NCBI GenBank assembly: GCA_003254905.1
Contig: QANU01041584.1
Coordinates: 429,410-493,409, forward strand
Origin: Nissolia schottii
Taxonomy: Eukaryota; Streptophyta; Magnoliopsida; Fabales; Fabaceae
Reading direction: 5' to 3'
Length of the DNA stretch: 64,000 nucleotides
In this document: positions 24,820-37,455 of the stretch, in pieces
Layout of the letters: every line of letters begins with the position of its first letter
Numbering within the stretch: the stretch's first letter is position 1
Made by a program: the position numbers and the translations under genes
Notes under the pieces: generated by a model
Told to the model about the DNA's origin: nothing
Databases searched by the model: none
Seen by the model: the letters and a program-made list of their open reading frames with translations, nothing else

Positions 24820-26904
24820 TTTTTTTTTTTTTTTTTCTTTAATGTTTTGAGCTGTTTTGTTAAACTCTTTTGTTATATAGCTCGCCTTCCTCCTTCGAAG
24901 TCTTGAGCTCTTTTGCAATAAAAAAAAAGTTGTATTAGCTTAGCTCGGTGCTCATTTCACAACATATCGTGAGACTCATTAAACACATGGATCTCGAGAT
25001 ATGTTGTGAGAGATGTGATAAAATATCTACACTTTTTGAGTTGTTCAAATAACATTTTGAAATGATAAAATACATCAATACGGCTAATAATTTCCAGAAC
25101 CAGGTGGACCAAAAGTCTTTTTAATTTGTCCTGAACGGCTAATAAATATTAGTTGCGTATTAATCTGAATGCCACAATTTAACTGAATAAAAAATAACAC
25201 ACCTTTCATACCCCCAAAAAATAATAATAATAATTAAAATGTCGTTAATTTTTCAAGACCGTTGGAGCAACATACAAAACTTTGACAACCAAATATATAT
25301 GTAAATAAATAAGGGCAGAGAGATTGAAATTGATTATTGCTCTTCACAGCTATTTGAAACCAGACTTAGCTAGTTGTACTTTGACAATTACGGTACCCAT
25401 ACGTATATCTATTTGAATGGCTGACTATTATATCTGCAAAATTATACGGCAACGAAAGGAAAGTGGTAATATTAAATTTTAACATCATAGTCATAATGTT
25501 CCTTGATGAAGCAAACTACCTATATATTAGTAGTACCACTATGACAAAATAATCAACATCTGTAATTCGACTATGAAAAAAAATTTCTTAACCAACCATT
25601 GCAGGCGCGCTCAAACAAAACTTTCTAAAAAAACGTAAGAAAAATGCATACCGTTTATTGTGATGATTATTATTTATCAATTAATACGTGTTTGACCTTT
25701 GCATCCCATATCATTGAGCTACTTGTTACTAGGGGTAAAAATATGTCATACCGTTCGTTAGAGCCTATGATCTGGCCCGTTTAAGGCATGGTCTAGTTTG
25801 TTTACCGAACAAAGTGGTCTTTCTAACTTCTTGCAACATAGAGAACACAAGCGCAATCAGTGACAAATCCAAAAAATTTAAGATGTGCAGACAAATTATA
25901 TAAACATAACAAAAAATTTCATATTATTATATTTAAGTAGAGGTGTGAATGGGTTAGATTGAATCGAGATGAACAAAACTCAAACCCAACCCAATTTTAT
26001 TATCAAATCATTTCTTTGAGTGCTTCAACTTCTTAGAGATAGTAAATTAGTGCTTCAACCTCCACCATGTTCATCATTAATCGGCACTAGAAGCGATCAT
26101 ACAAATGTTTATCTTGATCTACTGTGTGCAATTCAGCCTTCACTAAGAAATAGTTCTTTTCGGATGGAGGGTAATCAGAAGGAATTAGAAGGCCATTCAG
26201 TGAAAGATTACAAGCAATGCACCAAAAGCCCTTTTACGATTCAAAGTTCTAATAGTTGTAGTAGTATAGGTCAAGAAAACAATGGATTATGGCATAAGAA
26301 AGAATAAGGTAAAATCTTCTTTTAGTCTCATAATTATATGTACTTAATATGCTTTTGATTATAAGTTGAAGGAAATATTTCAATTTTAAATAGTGGATCT
26401 TTTCAATTTAGAGACTAAATATCATTTGTTGTGTGGTCATATGATGCCTAAGAAACCAACAAGCTAAGTTGTTGGACGAGCGGTGATGAACTTAGTCCCT
26501 TGCAAGAATGAGGACATGCGTGTTTGAGTTATATTTAAAAGTTTTTCGAGCTGTGTTTAGGTCGTGTTCAAACAAAAAAAATAAATTTAAATACTAAATA
26601 ATTTACAATAATATGAACGGTTAGAAAGTTAGTAAGTATTTACATATGAAATTATTTAAAATATTTCATATATTACAAAAGGGATTTAGAAAGCATTAAA
26701 AATTAATAGTTTAACACTAATAAAAATAATTAATATTATTATAAATTTTAAATTTTTGTAAATATATATTGCGTTTGCACCTTATAAAATTTTGAAACAT
26801 ATTCTGTGTTGTGTCATATCTAATGTTTGTATGTGTATTGCTTCTTAAGGACTCTTTGTAACCACAAAAAAAGGTTTCTCTATCAATGACACTTCAAGTA
26901 TCAA
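24820..26904. other. Intergenic DNA, no clear gene
   Basis: AT-rich. An open frame at 26020-26307 (95 residues, Ser/Gln-rich, with a possible splice donor just after its end) is somewhat longer than background but matches nothing I recognise. Blocks near 25750-25800 and 25935-25990 resemble the GC-richer inner ends of hAT MITEs, such as a GGGTTAGATTGAAT...CAAACCCAACCCAA-type inverted pair, but have no clear borders. Confidence 0.45.
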
Positions 26905-27704
26905 CTAGAATCTAGCCCGCGCCATGCGCGACAAGATTATATGTATTTAATCTAAAGTCATTTTTTATAACCCTGATACAATGTCTACCATAAATTGCTA
27001 TTGAATATAAGTAAGAGATTAAGTAATTCTGAAATGCCGCATTTGTGTAATAATGACGATCAACAATGTAGAAATAAAACACTATGTCAATAGGTTTTTA
27101 GAATGTAAACAAGATAACTTTAAGTTAGTTGCACAAACAAATATAAACTTAACATTTTTAATAATTTCCTTGTACACAACATTAATGTTTGTATCACCGT
27201 ACAGTCTTCATAGCATATTATAATCTTATGCCTGTTAGTGACTCGCGATATCGCTATATAGAACTGTCCATGAGTAAAAAAAACTAATTTCTTCTAATGG
27301 AACTCAACCTTAGAAGGGATATGATTAATATGAGTGGGTGATACTTGACTTTAAATTAACCTTAAACCATTCCGCTTCAAAAACAATTTTAGCTTGATTT
27401 CAATTTGTGTGTAGAACTTTGATCAATGTTCTCCTTCGTTGATGAATGACATTGTGATAAGACTTCCTTGCTTAGTAGACATTAACAATTATTAAGTAAA
27501 GATAAGATAAAGAAAAGAACATTTGAATTTATTAGAAGCTAAAGAGTATAATAATTGATAATGGTGTCTGTCTCACCAAGCTAAATTTCCATTAAAGGAT
27601 TCTTGTGAGGCGTTGTCGATTTTGCTTGTTTGCTTCCACCCAAAGTTGGCGATTTAGATCTATTTGTAGGATGAGCAAAATTACTTCAAGTACATATTCC
27701 TGGT
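26905..27704 (-). mobile_element. Helitron 3' end with helicase remnant
   Basis: On the minus strand the segment ends in CTAG followed by T, with a GC-rich hairpin (CGCGC-CAT-GCGCG, 26918-26930) nine bases upstream. That is the standard Helitron 3' terminus. Inside, minus-strand sequence at 27231-27275 reads THGQFYIAISRVTNR, the conserved last motif of the PIF1-like helicase of Helitron RepHel proteins, with related sequence on to about 27150. Upstream helicase sequence (about 27290-27420) is only partly readable because of stops and shifts. The Rep domain and the 5' TC end are not seen. The copia element at 27705 adjoins or interrupts the upstream side. Confidence 0.75.
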
Positions 27705-27957
27705 TGTTAAGATACGATTGATTCGATTAATGTATCATATATTTGATTTGATTATGATTTAATCTTGTAAATATCTGATTGACTGTAATTAGGATTAGAT
27801 TGATTCCTTTATTTATTATTTGATTTTCAGCCTTGGGTTCCCAGCTTATAAATAGGCTTACCTTGTATTGTAATAGATGCACTCGAAAATATATTCAATA
27901 TCCTCTCTAATCCTCAGTTATTCTCCTATCATAAGTTATGTTTCTTAGCCTCTAACA
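27705..27957 (+). repeat. 5' LTR of the plus-strand copia element
   Basis: 253 bp, TG...CA, beginning TGTTAAGATACGATTG and ending CCTCTAACA. It contains a TATAAATAGG sequence near 27847 that could be the LTR promoter TATA box. Confidence 0.93.
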
Positions 27958-30900
27958 TGGTATTAGTAAGCCAAGTTCTCTCTCCCACATAATGCCCAAT
28001 TTTCCTTGAGTTTTTTTTCCCTCCTAAGACCTGTTTTCTTTTGTCACCATCGGCACCGCAGAATCGGCTATCCTTCACCGTACCCACCACCAAAATTTGG
28101 TGTTGTTCTGACGCTGCATGCGCTCTCACGCGCCTCTTGAAGTCTGTTGCACCGAGATCCACGCGCTCCATGTGCTCCTAGGCCTGCACTCCCTCTCGCA
28201 CGTGCCTTTGGTCCAAGTCCAGTAGCCCAGCCCAACCCAGGTTCAACCCAATCTGCATTGATTTTTTTTAATTATTATTTCTCTGCAACACAAAAAAAAA
28301 AACACAAAAACAAAACCGGCAAGCCCACCAACACCCCCAACCCAACCTGCCTTCTGACCCGCTCGCCAACCCGCCTTCCTGACTCGCTTGCCCAAGTCCA
28401 TTGACTATCTCCGTGTGCGTTGACCTCGAGGTTGATGTGGCACCACGCTGCTAAGCTGTCCTTGCCACGTTTCTGTTGCTGATGACGTGGCTTGCTGACA
28501 TGGCACTTAAGCCAACCCTTCCTAAAGTTTTTTGGTGAGATAAATCCATTTTTGTAGTCCTTTTTCGTTAATTCTCTTTCAAATGTGCTTTTTTTTTTTC
28601 CTTTGCTATTGTTTTGCCTCTTGTCATGGATAAGACAGATGTTGCTCATCCTATTCTGGTTACCCTCAATGGTTCTAATTACATCCATTGGGTTGAGGCA
28701 ATGCATGATTTTTTGAAAGGATGCAAATTTTGACGATATGTAACTGGTGACATTACATGTCGTATCAAATCAGAAGATGATACTGGTGCAACTTTTGCCT
28801 ATGAATTAGAAGAATGGGATAGTAATAACCACCAAATAATCACTTGGTTCCACAATACTTCCACATCAAGCATTCACCTTCAGTTTGACCATTTTGACAC
28901 CGCCAAAGAGGTATGAGATCATTTGAAAAATCATTACACTATTTCTGATTTATCACATCAATATCAATTGTTGAAGGAACTTCATAGTCTAAAACAAGGG
29001 CCTAGACAAACTATTTATGAATTTTTAGCCCAAATAGAAGCTATTTGGGATCAATTGACATCATGTGAACCAACCATGAAACGTAATAGTAATGCTAAGC
29101 GATATGCGAAGTATCGTAATCGCATCAGGCTGATTCAATTTCTGATGGCTCTCACTGATGACTATGAACCAGTTCGAGCATCCCTGCTACATTAAGATCC
29201 ACTACCCACTCTCAAGGATGCTCTTCCTCGCCTGAAGTTAGAAGAAACTCGCTTTTGTCTCCTTCAACCGACAACAGATATGGCCTTTGCAACAACTGAC
29301 GGCATGAGTAAATCGTGTCGCCATTGTCACCGATCGGGACACATCCTTCCAGAATGTCCCACCATAGAATGTCACACATACAAGAAAAAAGGTCACATTT
29401 CCTCCAATTGCCATGCCCTAGTCTGCCGATACTACAAGAAACCAAGACACTTGATTGATGATTGTCCTACTCGTCCTCCAAGGCCTGCTCTGAATAAGTC
29501 TCAGCATCACCTTAGTTCCTCTAAAGTTGTGCTTGTCACTGCTGCCACAACCAGAGATACTGTGGCTTTTTCCTCTGCCACTTCTACCGCTGTTGTCTCT
29601 CCAGGTGATATCGAGTCTATTTTGAAACAACTTCTTTCCCTTTCCAGTAATACTCCAGTTGCCTTGTCCACCACCTTAGGTAATACAAAATGGTATTTTG
29701 ACTTTGCATGTTGTAATCACATGACATCTGCATCGCATAACTTTTCTTCCATGACTGCCCATGACATTCCATCGGCTATACACACTGTAGATGGATCTCT
29801 TATGAATGTTAGTCATAAGGGCTCCATTTCCTCACCTAATCTCACATTGCCTAAAACATATCTCATCCCTAAGTTAAATTTTCATCTTATCTTTGTTGGT
29901 TAATTATGTTATCTTGGATATGAAGTTACCTTTTCTGCTTTTGGTTGCTGTGTGCAGAACCCACAGACGAGACAGATCAATGGGACAAGATGTAAGATTG
30001 GAAGACTATTTGAGCTCAGTATTCTTCATGTTCCTTCTCCATCCAATCTATGTGCCGCCTCCACATCCTCTTCCTTCAAACTTTGGCATCACTATCTTGC
30101 TCATAGCTCGGTAGGGAAGATACGCCATCTGCTATCTACAGAAATTCTAGGATGTATTAGTAATGAATCCTTTAATTGCATTTCTTGTCAAACTGATAAA
30201 CAAATAGCTTTTTCTTTTAAAAAAAATAAATTCATTTCTGATTCTCCTTTTGATTTAGTGCACTCTAATATTTGGGGACCCGCTCCCACTCCCACAATGG
30301 GAAGATCACAGTATTTTGTCATTTTTATTGATGATCATTCACGCTATACTTGGATATATCTAATGAAGAACCGTCATGAATTGATTGAAATCTATATTAA
30401 CTTTGCTAAAATGATTAAAACTCAATTTTCAAAAGTGATCAAAGTTTTTCAATGTGACAATGCCATGAAATATCGTGACTCAAAGCTCTTGACCTTTCTT
30501 AATAAACAGGGAACTCTATTTGAATTTTCTTGTCCTAGTACTTCTCAGCAAAATGGTCATGCGGAAAGGAAGCGTTGTCACATTTAAGACTCTGTGTGTG
30601 CTATGCTTATCTCTTCCACATGTCCTAAGAGGACTTGGGGTGAAGCTTCCCTTACCGTTATTTATGTCCTTAATCGGCTTTCATCCTCTATACTTGCAAA
30701 TGTTTCTCCTTTTAAGTGTCTCCACCACACTCCTCCTGATTACAATAATCTAAAGGTTTTTGGTTGTGCGTGCTTTATTCTTCTTCAACCGCATGAATAC
30801 ACTGAACTTCAATCTTGTGCTCGCCTTTGTTGTTTTCTTGGATATGGGACAGAGAATAAAGGTTATTGTTGCTGGGATCCCATCTCTTAGCGCATTCGTA

Positions 30901-32712
30901 TCTCTTGTCATGCCATTTTTTTTGGGAACATCACATGTTTTCATCCATGTCTTCCTTTAAAGCAATTCCCACCACCATGAATCCTCTTTTACTAACTCCT
31001 CTCTAGATCTTTTTCCTAGTGAATCTGATGCAGGTTCTTATCATGAGCTCACGCTTCCTTCTGACACTCTAATCACTCTTGATGACCGTGTTCTGGACGT
31101 AGATCCTACACCAGTTCCTCATGAGTATCTTGATCGTCCAACTAGGGTAAGAAATCCACCTTCATATCTTCGTGATTATCATTATTTTTCTACCATGCTT
31201 CACTTACATGAACCATATTCCTACAAAGAAGCATCGACAGATCCTTATTGGCAGCTTGTTATGCAAGAAAAATACAGGCATTAGAAAAGACTCACACTTA
31301 GGACTTGGTCGATCACCCTTTTAATAAGGCTCTTGTGGGATGCAAATGGGTCTACAAGATCAAGACTCATTCTGATGGCTCTATTGAAATATATAAGTCC
31401 CCTTTGGTTGCAAAGGGATTTTCACAAGAATATGGAATTGATTATGAAAAGACTTTTGCCCTTATCGAACGCATCACCTCTGTACGTGTTCTTCTAGCTA
31501 TTGCAACAACTCAAAAATGGACACTTAGTCAAATAGATGTGAAAAATGCCTTTCTTAATGGTGATTTAGAAGAAGAAGTATATATGTGACCTCCCCAGGG
31601 TTACACTTGTCCACCAAACTAAGTTTGTCTTCTACACAAGACCTTATATGGCCTCAAACAGGCTCCTCGTGCACGGTTTGCCAAATTTAGTTTCACTATC
31701 AATCAACTTGGGTTCTCTTCCAGTCCTCATGACTCTGCTTTTTTCATTCGTCGGACCACTCAAGGCTTAGTGTTACTATTACTCTATGTTGATGATATGA
31801 TCATTACTGGCGATGACACCTCAGGCATCACTGGTGTTAAGACATCCTTGAGCCACCATTTTGAAATGAAAAATCTTGGCCCTCTCAGTTATTTTTTGGG
31901 TCTTGAAGTACTTACCTCTATTGATGGTATTTTTCCGTCTCAAGCCAAGTATGCCTCTGATCTTATTTCTCGCATTGGTCTTACAGATAGCCAAATAGAA
32001 TCCACTCCTCTTAAACCTAATGTTTGTTTTACACCTATGGATGGTACCGTACTTGATAATCCTACTTTATACAGACAACTTGTTGGAAGCTTAATCTACT
32101 TTACTGTTACTTGTCCTGACATCTCCTATGCAGTACACAGTTCATGAACAGTCCACGATCATCTCATTATGCAGCAGTTCTTCGCATTCTTCGCTATGTC
32201 AAAGGAGCATTGTTTCATGGACTTCATTTCTCCGCCCACTCTTCATTGATCCTCCAAGCCTACTCTAATGCTGATTGGGGTGATGATCATACTGATCTTC
32301 GTTCTACCACAGGCTATTGCATCTTCCTTGGTGACTCCCTCATCTCTTGGCATAGCAAGAAGCAGACCTTGACTGCTTGTTCTAGTACTGAAGCTGAGTA
32401 TCGAGCTCTTGCTGACACCATCTCTAAACTCCTTTGGATACGTTGGCTTCTTTATGATTTAAGCATCTCCCAGTCATCTCCTACTGATCTATATTGTGAT
32501 AACGGAAACGCTATCCAGATTGCTCATAATGATGTCTTCCATGAGCGCACCAAACACATTGAGATTGATTGCCATTTCATTCGCCAACACATTTTGCGTG
32601 GCGATCTTCGACTCCTCTCGATCAGGACTCGACCAACATCCTGGTCGTTTTCGCACTTTGGTTTTCAAACTCAAGTTAGTTTCATCAAAGCCTACTTGAG
32701 TTTGAGGAGGGA

Positions 32713-32977
32713 TGTTAAGATATGATTGATTCGATTAGTATATCGTATATTTTATTTGATTATGATTTGATCTTGTAAATATCTGATTGATTGTAATTAG
32801 GATTAGATTGATTCCTTTATTTATTATTTGATTTTTAGCCGTTGGGTTTCTAACTTATAAATAAACTCACCTTGTATTGTAATAGATGCACTCTAAAATA
32901 TATTCAATATTCAACAATACTCCTCTCTAATACTCAGTTATTCTCCTGTCATAAGTTATGTTTCTTAGCCTCTAACA
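32713..32977 (+). repeat. 3' LTR of the plus-strand copia element
   Basis: 265 bp, aligned end to end with the 5' LTR apart from about 17 substitutions and a short insertion near 32909. Confidence 0.93.
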
Positions 32978-32982
32978 CTGAT

Positions 32983-34595
32983 AATACAAATAGATAACCA
33001 TAAAGAATCATTAAAAATTTTATGGGGTTTAGTTTGATTGTTTTTTTTTTTTATTCAACGGAAGAAATTTAGTTCAAATGTAAAAAAACTATGGAAAAAG
33101 AGAGCGGTGAAAAGAAAAGGACAGGAATAAAGAGCCTAGTTGCTAACCAGTCACTGGCACTATGGTCTAATGTTAATAAAATGATGCTTTTTTATCCGAA
33201 GGTAATACGTTAACTACTCCAAATTACAGATTGTCCCATTTTTCAAAATGGTACTACCTTATAGCAGCCTGTTATGACTATTTTTATGTGTTTGGAATTT
33301 GATTCCTTCAGAGCTAATCAAACCAAACACCAACACAACTGACTGTTTTATTTTTTCCTTCTAGTAAACGGTCCACAATTAATAGTTGCAGTTGATTTCA
33401 GAAATTCCATAATGAAAATGACAAATAGCTAAACTCAACATTTAATTTTATTTTTCTAATTAAAAAGAGAATGGTTAGTGTAATGTGATAAAATTTCACC
33501 ATCTCAAATCAAGCTGTTGATGCGTTTAGAAAATAATGTTTTTGGGATGATCTCATGATATGACATAGTGAGTACAGATGATGTGTCACTTGTTTCAATT
33601 ATGTTATCTACACGTACTTAAACTTGGTTTGGTAAAATATTTTTATGGGTGTTCCTGCTCTAAATAAAAATATAAGTTAATTTTATGTATTTAGTAAATA
33701 AAAAGTAAATGTGTTTTTGTTATTGCCTTTTAAAAGTTAGGGTGGTCTTGAAAATTCTAGTGAGTAATTTTTTAAAATTGACTTATACTCTATAAACATT
33801 AAAATACTAATATAATCTTAAATTTTAATAGTTATTATTATTCTCTTTAATGTTTATGTTTATTATAATAATTTTAAATATAAAGAATAAATTTATAATA
33901 TATTTATCTAACACTATTCGTATAACTTTTATTTATGAATAGTTATTTTTTTATTCTTTTATCAAATAATATTGTTATAACTTTTTGAGTTTTAGAAAAT
34001 CAAAAAGTTTAGCACCTCTCAGAAAATACCACGACCAAACCGAACCTTAGCCACATCACCATTCATCACCTCACATTCATATAGTTTTCACCACTTAATT
34101 AAATATAGTCTCGCCCTGTTTTATTTGTGCGACTTTAACTCTACCACTTCACATAAATGTGTGGTGGTATGCACTTGGCGCTGATGTGCACCGAGCATTA
34201 TTCAAGTGGCTTTAATCTTATTATGTATACATGAAGAACAAGTCAAATTGTCTTATACCCTTCTAAGTCTTCCTTCTTGTCTTCTTTGAGCTATGCAGAA
34301 CCGTGTAAACTTGGTCCTTTTTTCCAACTCCTCTGTCTTCTCTTTCCAATTTGATTCAAAAAAGCAATTCCATTATTAATACATAGATATTTACACATTC
34401 AAATTAATATGTGACAATTATAATTTAAATAAGTGTGAATTTTAATTATGTTAATGTGAAATTAGTTTTTCTTTACTAACAATATTATGTGATTGTCACA
34501 TGTCGATTTGAAGGTCTATATATTTTTTTATCGAAACTATAATCATTTTCTTACTAAAATTGTAATACTGAATTGAGTAAAACTCTCTCTTCTGA
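32983..34595. other. Intergenic DNA, no gene seen
   Basis: AT-rich, with no open frame above background and no recognisable transposon ends. I found no sequence here that clearly continues the Helitron from the other side of the copia element. Confidence 0.5.
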
Positions 34596-34673
34596 GTTTT
34601 AACATACCAAAATATTCAAACTCAAGACCTCTTAGTTTTAACATACCAAAATATTCAAACTCAAGACCTCTTA
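34596..34673. repeat. Perfect 39-bp tandem duplication
   Basis: Two identical adjacent copies (34596-34634, 34635-34673) begin GTTTTAACATACC and end AAGACCTCTTA. The identity shows a recent or conserved duplication about 180 bp upstream of the DUF688-like gene start. Confidence 0.95.
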
Positions 34674-34799
34674 TTATCCTATAACGTGAGTATCTTACAT
34701 ACTATCTATAAATAACATTTTTTCAAAGAAAATTTGCATATGCTTACGTTTTAAGTGCTTGTCCATTGAGGCATGATGCCACTTAGAACCATATAGTGG

Positions 34800-34809
34800 T
34801 TATATATAA
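34800..34809 (+). promoter_or_regulatory. TATA box of the DUF688-like gene
   Basis: TTATATATAAAG lies about 45-55 bp before the ATG, a plausible distance for a gene with a short leader. Confidence 0.55.
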
Positions 34810-34854
34810 AGGGCCTAGGCAGAATCTAAAACTTCCACCACTACACTTACATAT

Positions 34855-35394
34855 ATGAATATAGAGGCCTTGTCATCAAGAAAGATGAGTCAACCACCAG
34901 AATATCATTCATCAAGAAAAGCATTCTTCTCATGGGAAAAGAAGCCTGGTATCTCCAAGGTAACAACAACTACTACTCATGGTGAAACTCTCCCTAGACA
35001 TCATGAGATTTTGGCCAAGCTTCCACCCCCTCCATGCACACAACAACAACAAGAACAAGAAGTTGCTCCTACTACTATTGCTAGAAATCATGTTCATGAT
35101 TACCAAATTCCACTCCCTCCTTGTGCTTTTCAGCCTCCTTGTTACAGGACCTCTTCCAAGAAGGGCCTCTTTGTTCAAGACCATGATGACCCTTTCTTAG
35201 CGGCTTACAAAGAGTGCACAAAGAATACAAAATTTGGTGAGAAGAGGAACAAGAAATTGGGCAAAGGTGGAATTGGAATTGAGTCAAAGTTGAAGAAGGG
35301 CGTGTCTTTTTTCTCTTGTAAGAGATCCTGCAGTGTTCATGACAAAGATTTGGTTAGGATCACTAGCCTCCCACATAATATGGATAGAGATTGA
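34855..35394 (+). CDS. Small DUF688-like protein
   Basis: A single-exon open frame of 179 residues. Near the N terminus it has FFSWEKKPGISK (about residues 24-35) followed by LPPPPC (about 55-60), the arrangement of plant DUF688 proteins (xFSWExKPGxxK then PPPPC). The middle is Pro/Cys-rich with polyglutamine. Then comes DDPFLAAYKECTKN (about 109-122), then a basic Lys-rich stretch, and the end is Cys/Ser-containing. The function of the family is unknown to me. There is no signal peptide or membrane segment. The start is the first ATG after a TATA box; a second ATG at codon 11 is also possible. Neighbouring sequence is repeats, so context gives no clue. The family call rests on these short motifs only. 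Confidence 0.7.
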   Translation: MNIEALSSRKMSQPPEYHSSRKAFFSWEKKPGISKVTTTTTHGETLPRHHEILAKLPPPPCTQQQQEQEVAPTTIARNHVHDYQIPLPPCAFQPPCYRTSSKKGLFVQDHDDPFLAAYKECTKNTKFGEKRNKKLGKGGIGIESKLKKGVSFFSCKRSCSVHDKDLVRITSLPHNMDRD

Positions 35395-37318
35395 TATGCT
35401 TTAACTTTTAATTAACTTTCTTAAATTTAAGTTCTGTTTGGGGAAATTCTCAGTACAAGGTCAAGTTGTTGTGCAATCTGTGAGAATTATGTAAGGATTA
35501 AGATAGAATGATAAGAAGCACTGTTCCAGATTTTGAGGTAATGAAATCATAGTTAGCTGAACTTCATATTAGATTGTTATCTTATTTTTAGCGGAGGTAG
35601 TAGGGTTGGTCTGACAGTTTGTCTCGTATGGAAGTCGAACACGCCTCCTTGCGCTTAACGCGACATAGGATTCACTACTGAAAATTATGATCAACCGCAA
35701 TTAGATCTTTTATGTTGCATAAGAAATTAAGGATTCAGCACTTCTCCTATGTCCATGGAGTATGACTTATTGGTTTAGTAAAACTTTTTGAGGAGGTGTT
35801 CCTGTTTTCAAAAAGTTTAAGTTATTTTTTTTGTGTTTTATAAATAGAAAAGTTGAAGAGTTTTTGCTCTTGGCTAAGGAGAGCTATAAGTGTTTTTGGA
35901 AGCTCTCAAAAATAACTTTTCAGAATTAGTTTGTGCTCTTTAAAATGTAAAAAGACTAAATAACCTTAAATTAAATAAAAATTCAATTTTATCCATTTAT
36001 CCATTAAAATGTTGATTTTCCATCGTTATTCCTTTTATTATTTATGTCTATTCTAGTCATTTTATAGTTTATGAGCAATTTTATACTATATTTACCAAAC
36101 ACTATTTTGTGATTTTTTTAATCATATCTTACTAAATAATATAAATGTAACTCTTTTAGAGCAGTTTTTCAAAAGTTCGTAAAACTCGATAGATTTTAAA
36201 CACCCACAATTTTACCAAGCCTAAGTATACACTTTGTTCCTAAAAACTAGTTGTTAAATTTGCATCTAATGTTAGCACGTATTGAGATTTCCAATTAATT
36301 TATTTTAGGGTCTTCAAATTCAGTATGATGATATAATTAAGTATTCCGATTTACATTAGAAATTTGGGAACACTAGCTACCACGTAGTTCCTATTGAAAT
36401 CAAGGTATTTTTTCTTATGAGAAATGTAATTTATATTCTCTTTATGCGAAATATTGTACTGACTTACATATTATTTATTATTAGATTAAGTCTTAATAAA
36501 AAGTGTGCTCCATTTAAATTTCATCCGACAGTGTATATCATGTGTATCAACTAACATGATAATAAAGTGACTCCTATCCTAACTTAGATGCTTCGAAATG
36601 CACCTTTAGATTTGCTTAGAATATTGAATTTTATCATGAATTATAATCCTAAATTTATAATTTTGATTATTTATTTTAATTTTGTAATTTAAAATTTTAA
36701 ACAAGTAAAATACTAATAAAATAATTATTTTTTTACTATAGCAATATTTTATTTAATTTTTAGTTTTAAATTAAAAAACTAAAATTAAAATTTAGACATT
36801 TTTATATTATAAATACTTTATAAAAATATTCATGAAATCTTAATTAAGATTATAAATATTTAAGTATTTTACACATCGAGTATCCATGACCACAAGTACG
36901 ATAAAAAAAAAAACTGAAATAAGCAAAGAGTGGACAAACCCAATTCATAAACCACATTTTTGAATTTGACCTTTTTTTTTTTTTTTTTTTTTTNTTAACT
37001 CCAACAAGAGTTAGTTAGCAAAAGGCTAGATGTGTGTGTTAACAGTATATGTGTGTGTTAAAGAGTTAGTTATGTTGGTGGTTAGGGAAGTAGCCCTACG
37101 TGCAGTCACGTCCTAAGTTGGGACGTGACATTGGGTAGGGATTGAAAACTAAAAATTGAAGAGGTGTGGAGGGTATGTTTGCAAATATGAGAAGTGAAAA
37201 TTAATTGAAAAGACAGTGGAAAATTTGGTAAAGTTGATGATTTTTTTCACACAAAAGTGGTGTGTACCAGATGCCACCAAAGCTATGGTGTGCACAGGAG
37301 CCATCACCTTAATATTCT
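35395..37318. other. Intergenic DNA, no gene seen
   Basis: The DUF688-like gene's 3' flank followed by AT-rich DNA. A block at about 35595-35700 with GTTGGTCTGACAGTTTG and a downstream GAAGTCGAAC has a faint tRNA-derived SINE look but no clear ends. A long T run with one N lies at about 36971-36994. Confidence 0.45.
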
Positions 37319-37455
37319 GAGTTTTTTACTGTATTACCCCTGTCATAGAAACATATTACCGAAATATCATCATCTGAAAACTTATTACAGGATTACCACG
37401 GTTTGGCTGACGTGACAATGGGGTTGGGATTCGCCAACCGTGTTAGCGAATTGCT
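37319..37455 (+). mobile_element. Orphan Mutator-like terminal repeat
   Basis: Starts GAGTTTTTTACTGTATTACC and then shows, in the same order as the left end of the 39749-42580 element, a CCTGTCA block, a TTACC(G/A)AAATAT block, an ACTTATTACAGGATTACC-like block, GGTTTGGCTGACGTG and a palindromic ATTCGCCAACCGTGTTAGCGAATT. I found no matching inverted copy downstream, so only one end is visible. It is similar but not identical to the complete element 2.3 kb away. Confidence 0.6.

Larger units (their letters stand above)
27705..32977 (+). mobile_element. Ty1/copia LTR retrotransposon, broken
   Basis: A fossil copia-type element with both LTRs (27705-27957 and 32713-32977), a primer-binding site starting TGGTATTAG at 27958, and a purine tract GAGGAGGGA just before the 3' LTR. 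The flanking 5-mers CTGGT (27700-27704) and CTGAT (32978-32982) look like a target duplication with one change. Parts in copia order: gag about 28620-29200, zinc-knuckle region about 29300-29470, protease near 29690, pre-integrase and integrase about 30060-30890, reverse transcriptase about 31300-32140, RNase H about 32145-32630. The coding region has several breaks (about half a dozen or more). By eye the LTRs differ at about 17 of some 250 aligned bases plus one 10-11 bp indel; at a rate often used for plant LTRs (1.3e-8 per site per year) this suggests roughly 2-3 million years. Confidence 0.95.

Noticed and set aside
24543-24918. Open frames running through the N gap
   Set aside because: They are artefacts of translating unknown bases.
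26020-26307. 95-codon open frame ending next to a possible splice donor
   Set aside because: No motif recognised and no adjoining exon found; kept only as a note in the intergenic entry.
35595-35700. tRNA-derived SINE
   Set aside because: A and B box matches are weak and no poly-T or A tail, ends or target duplication could be seen.
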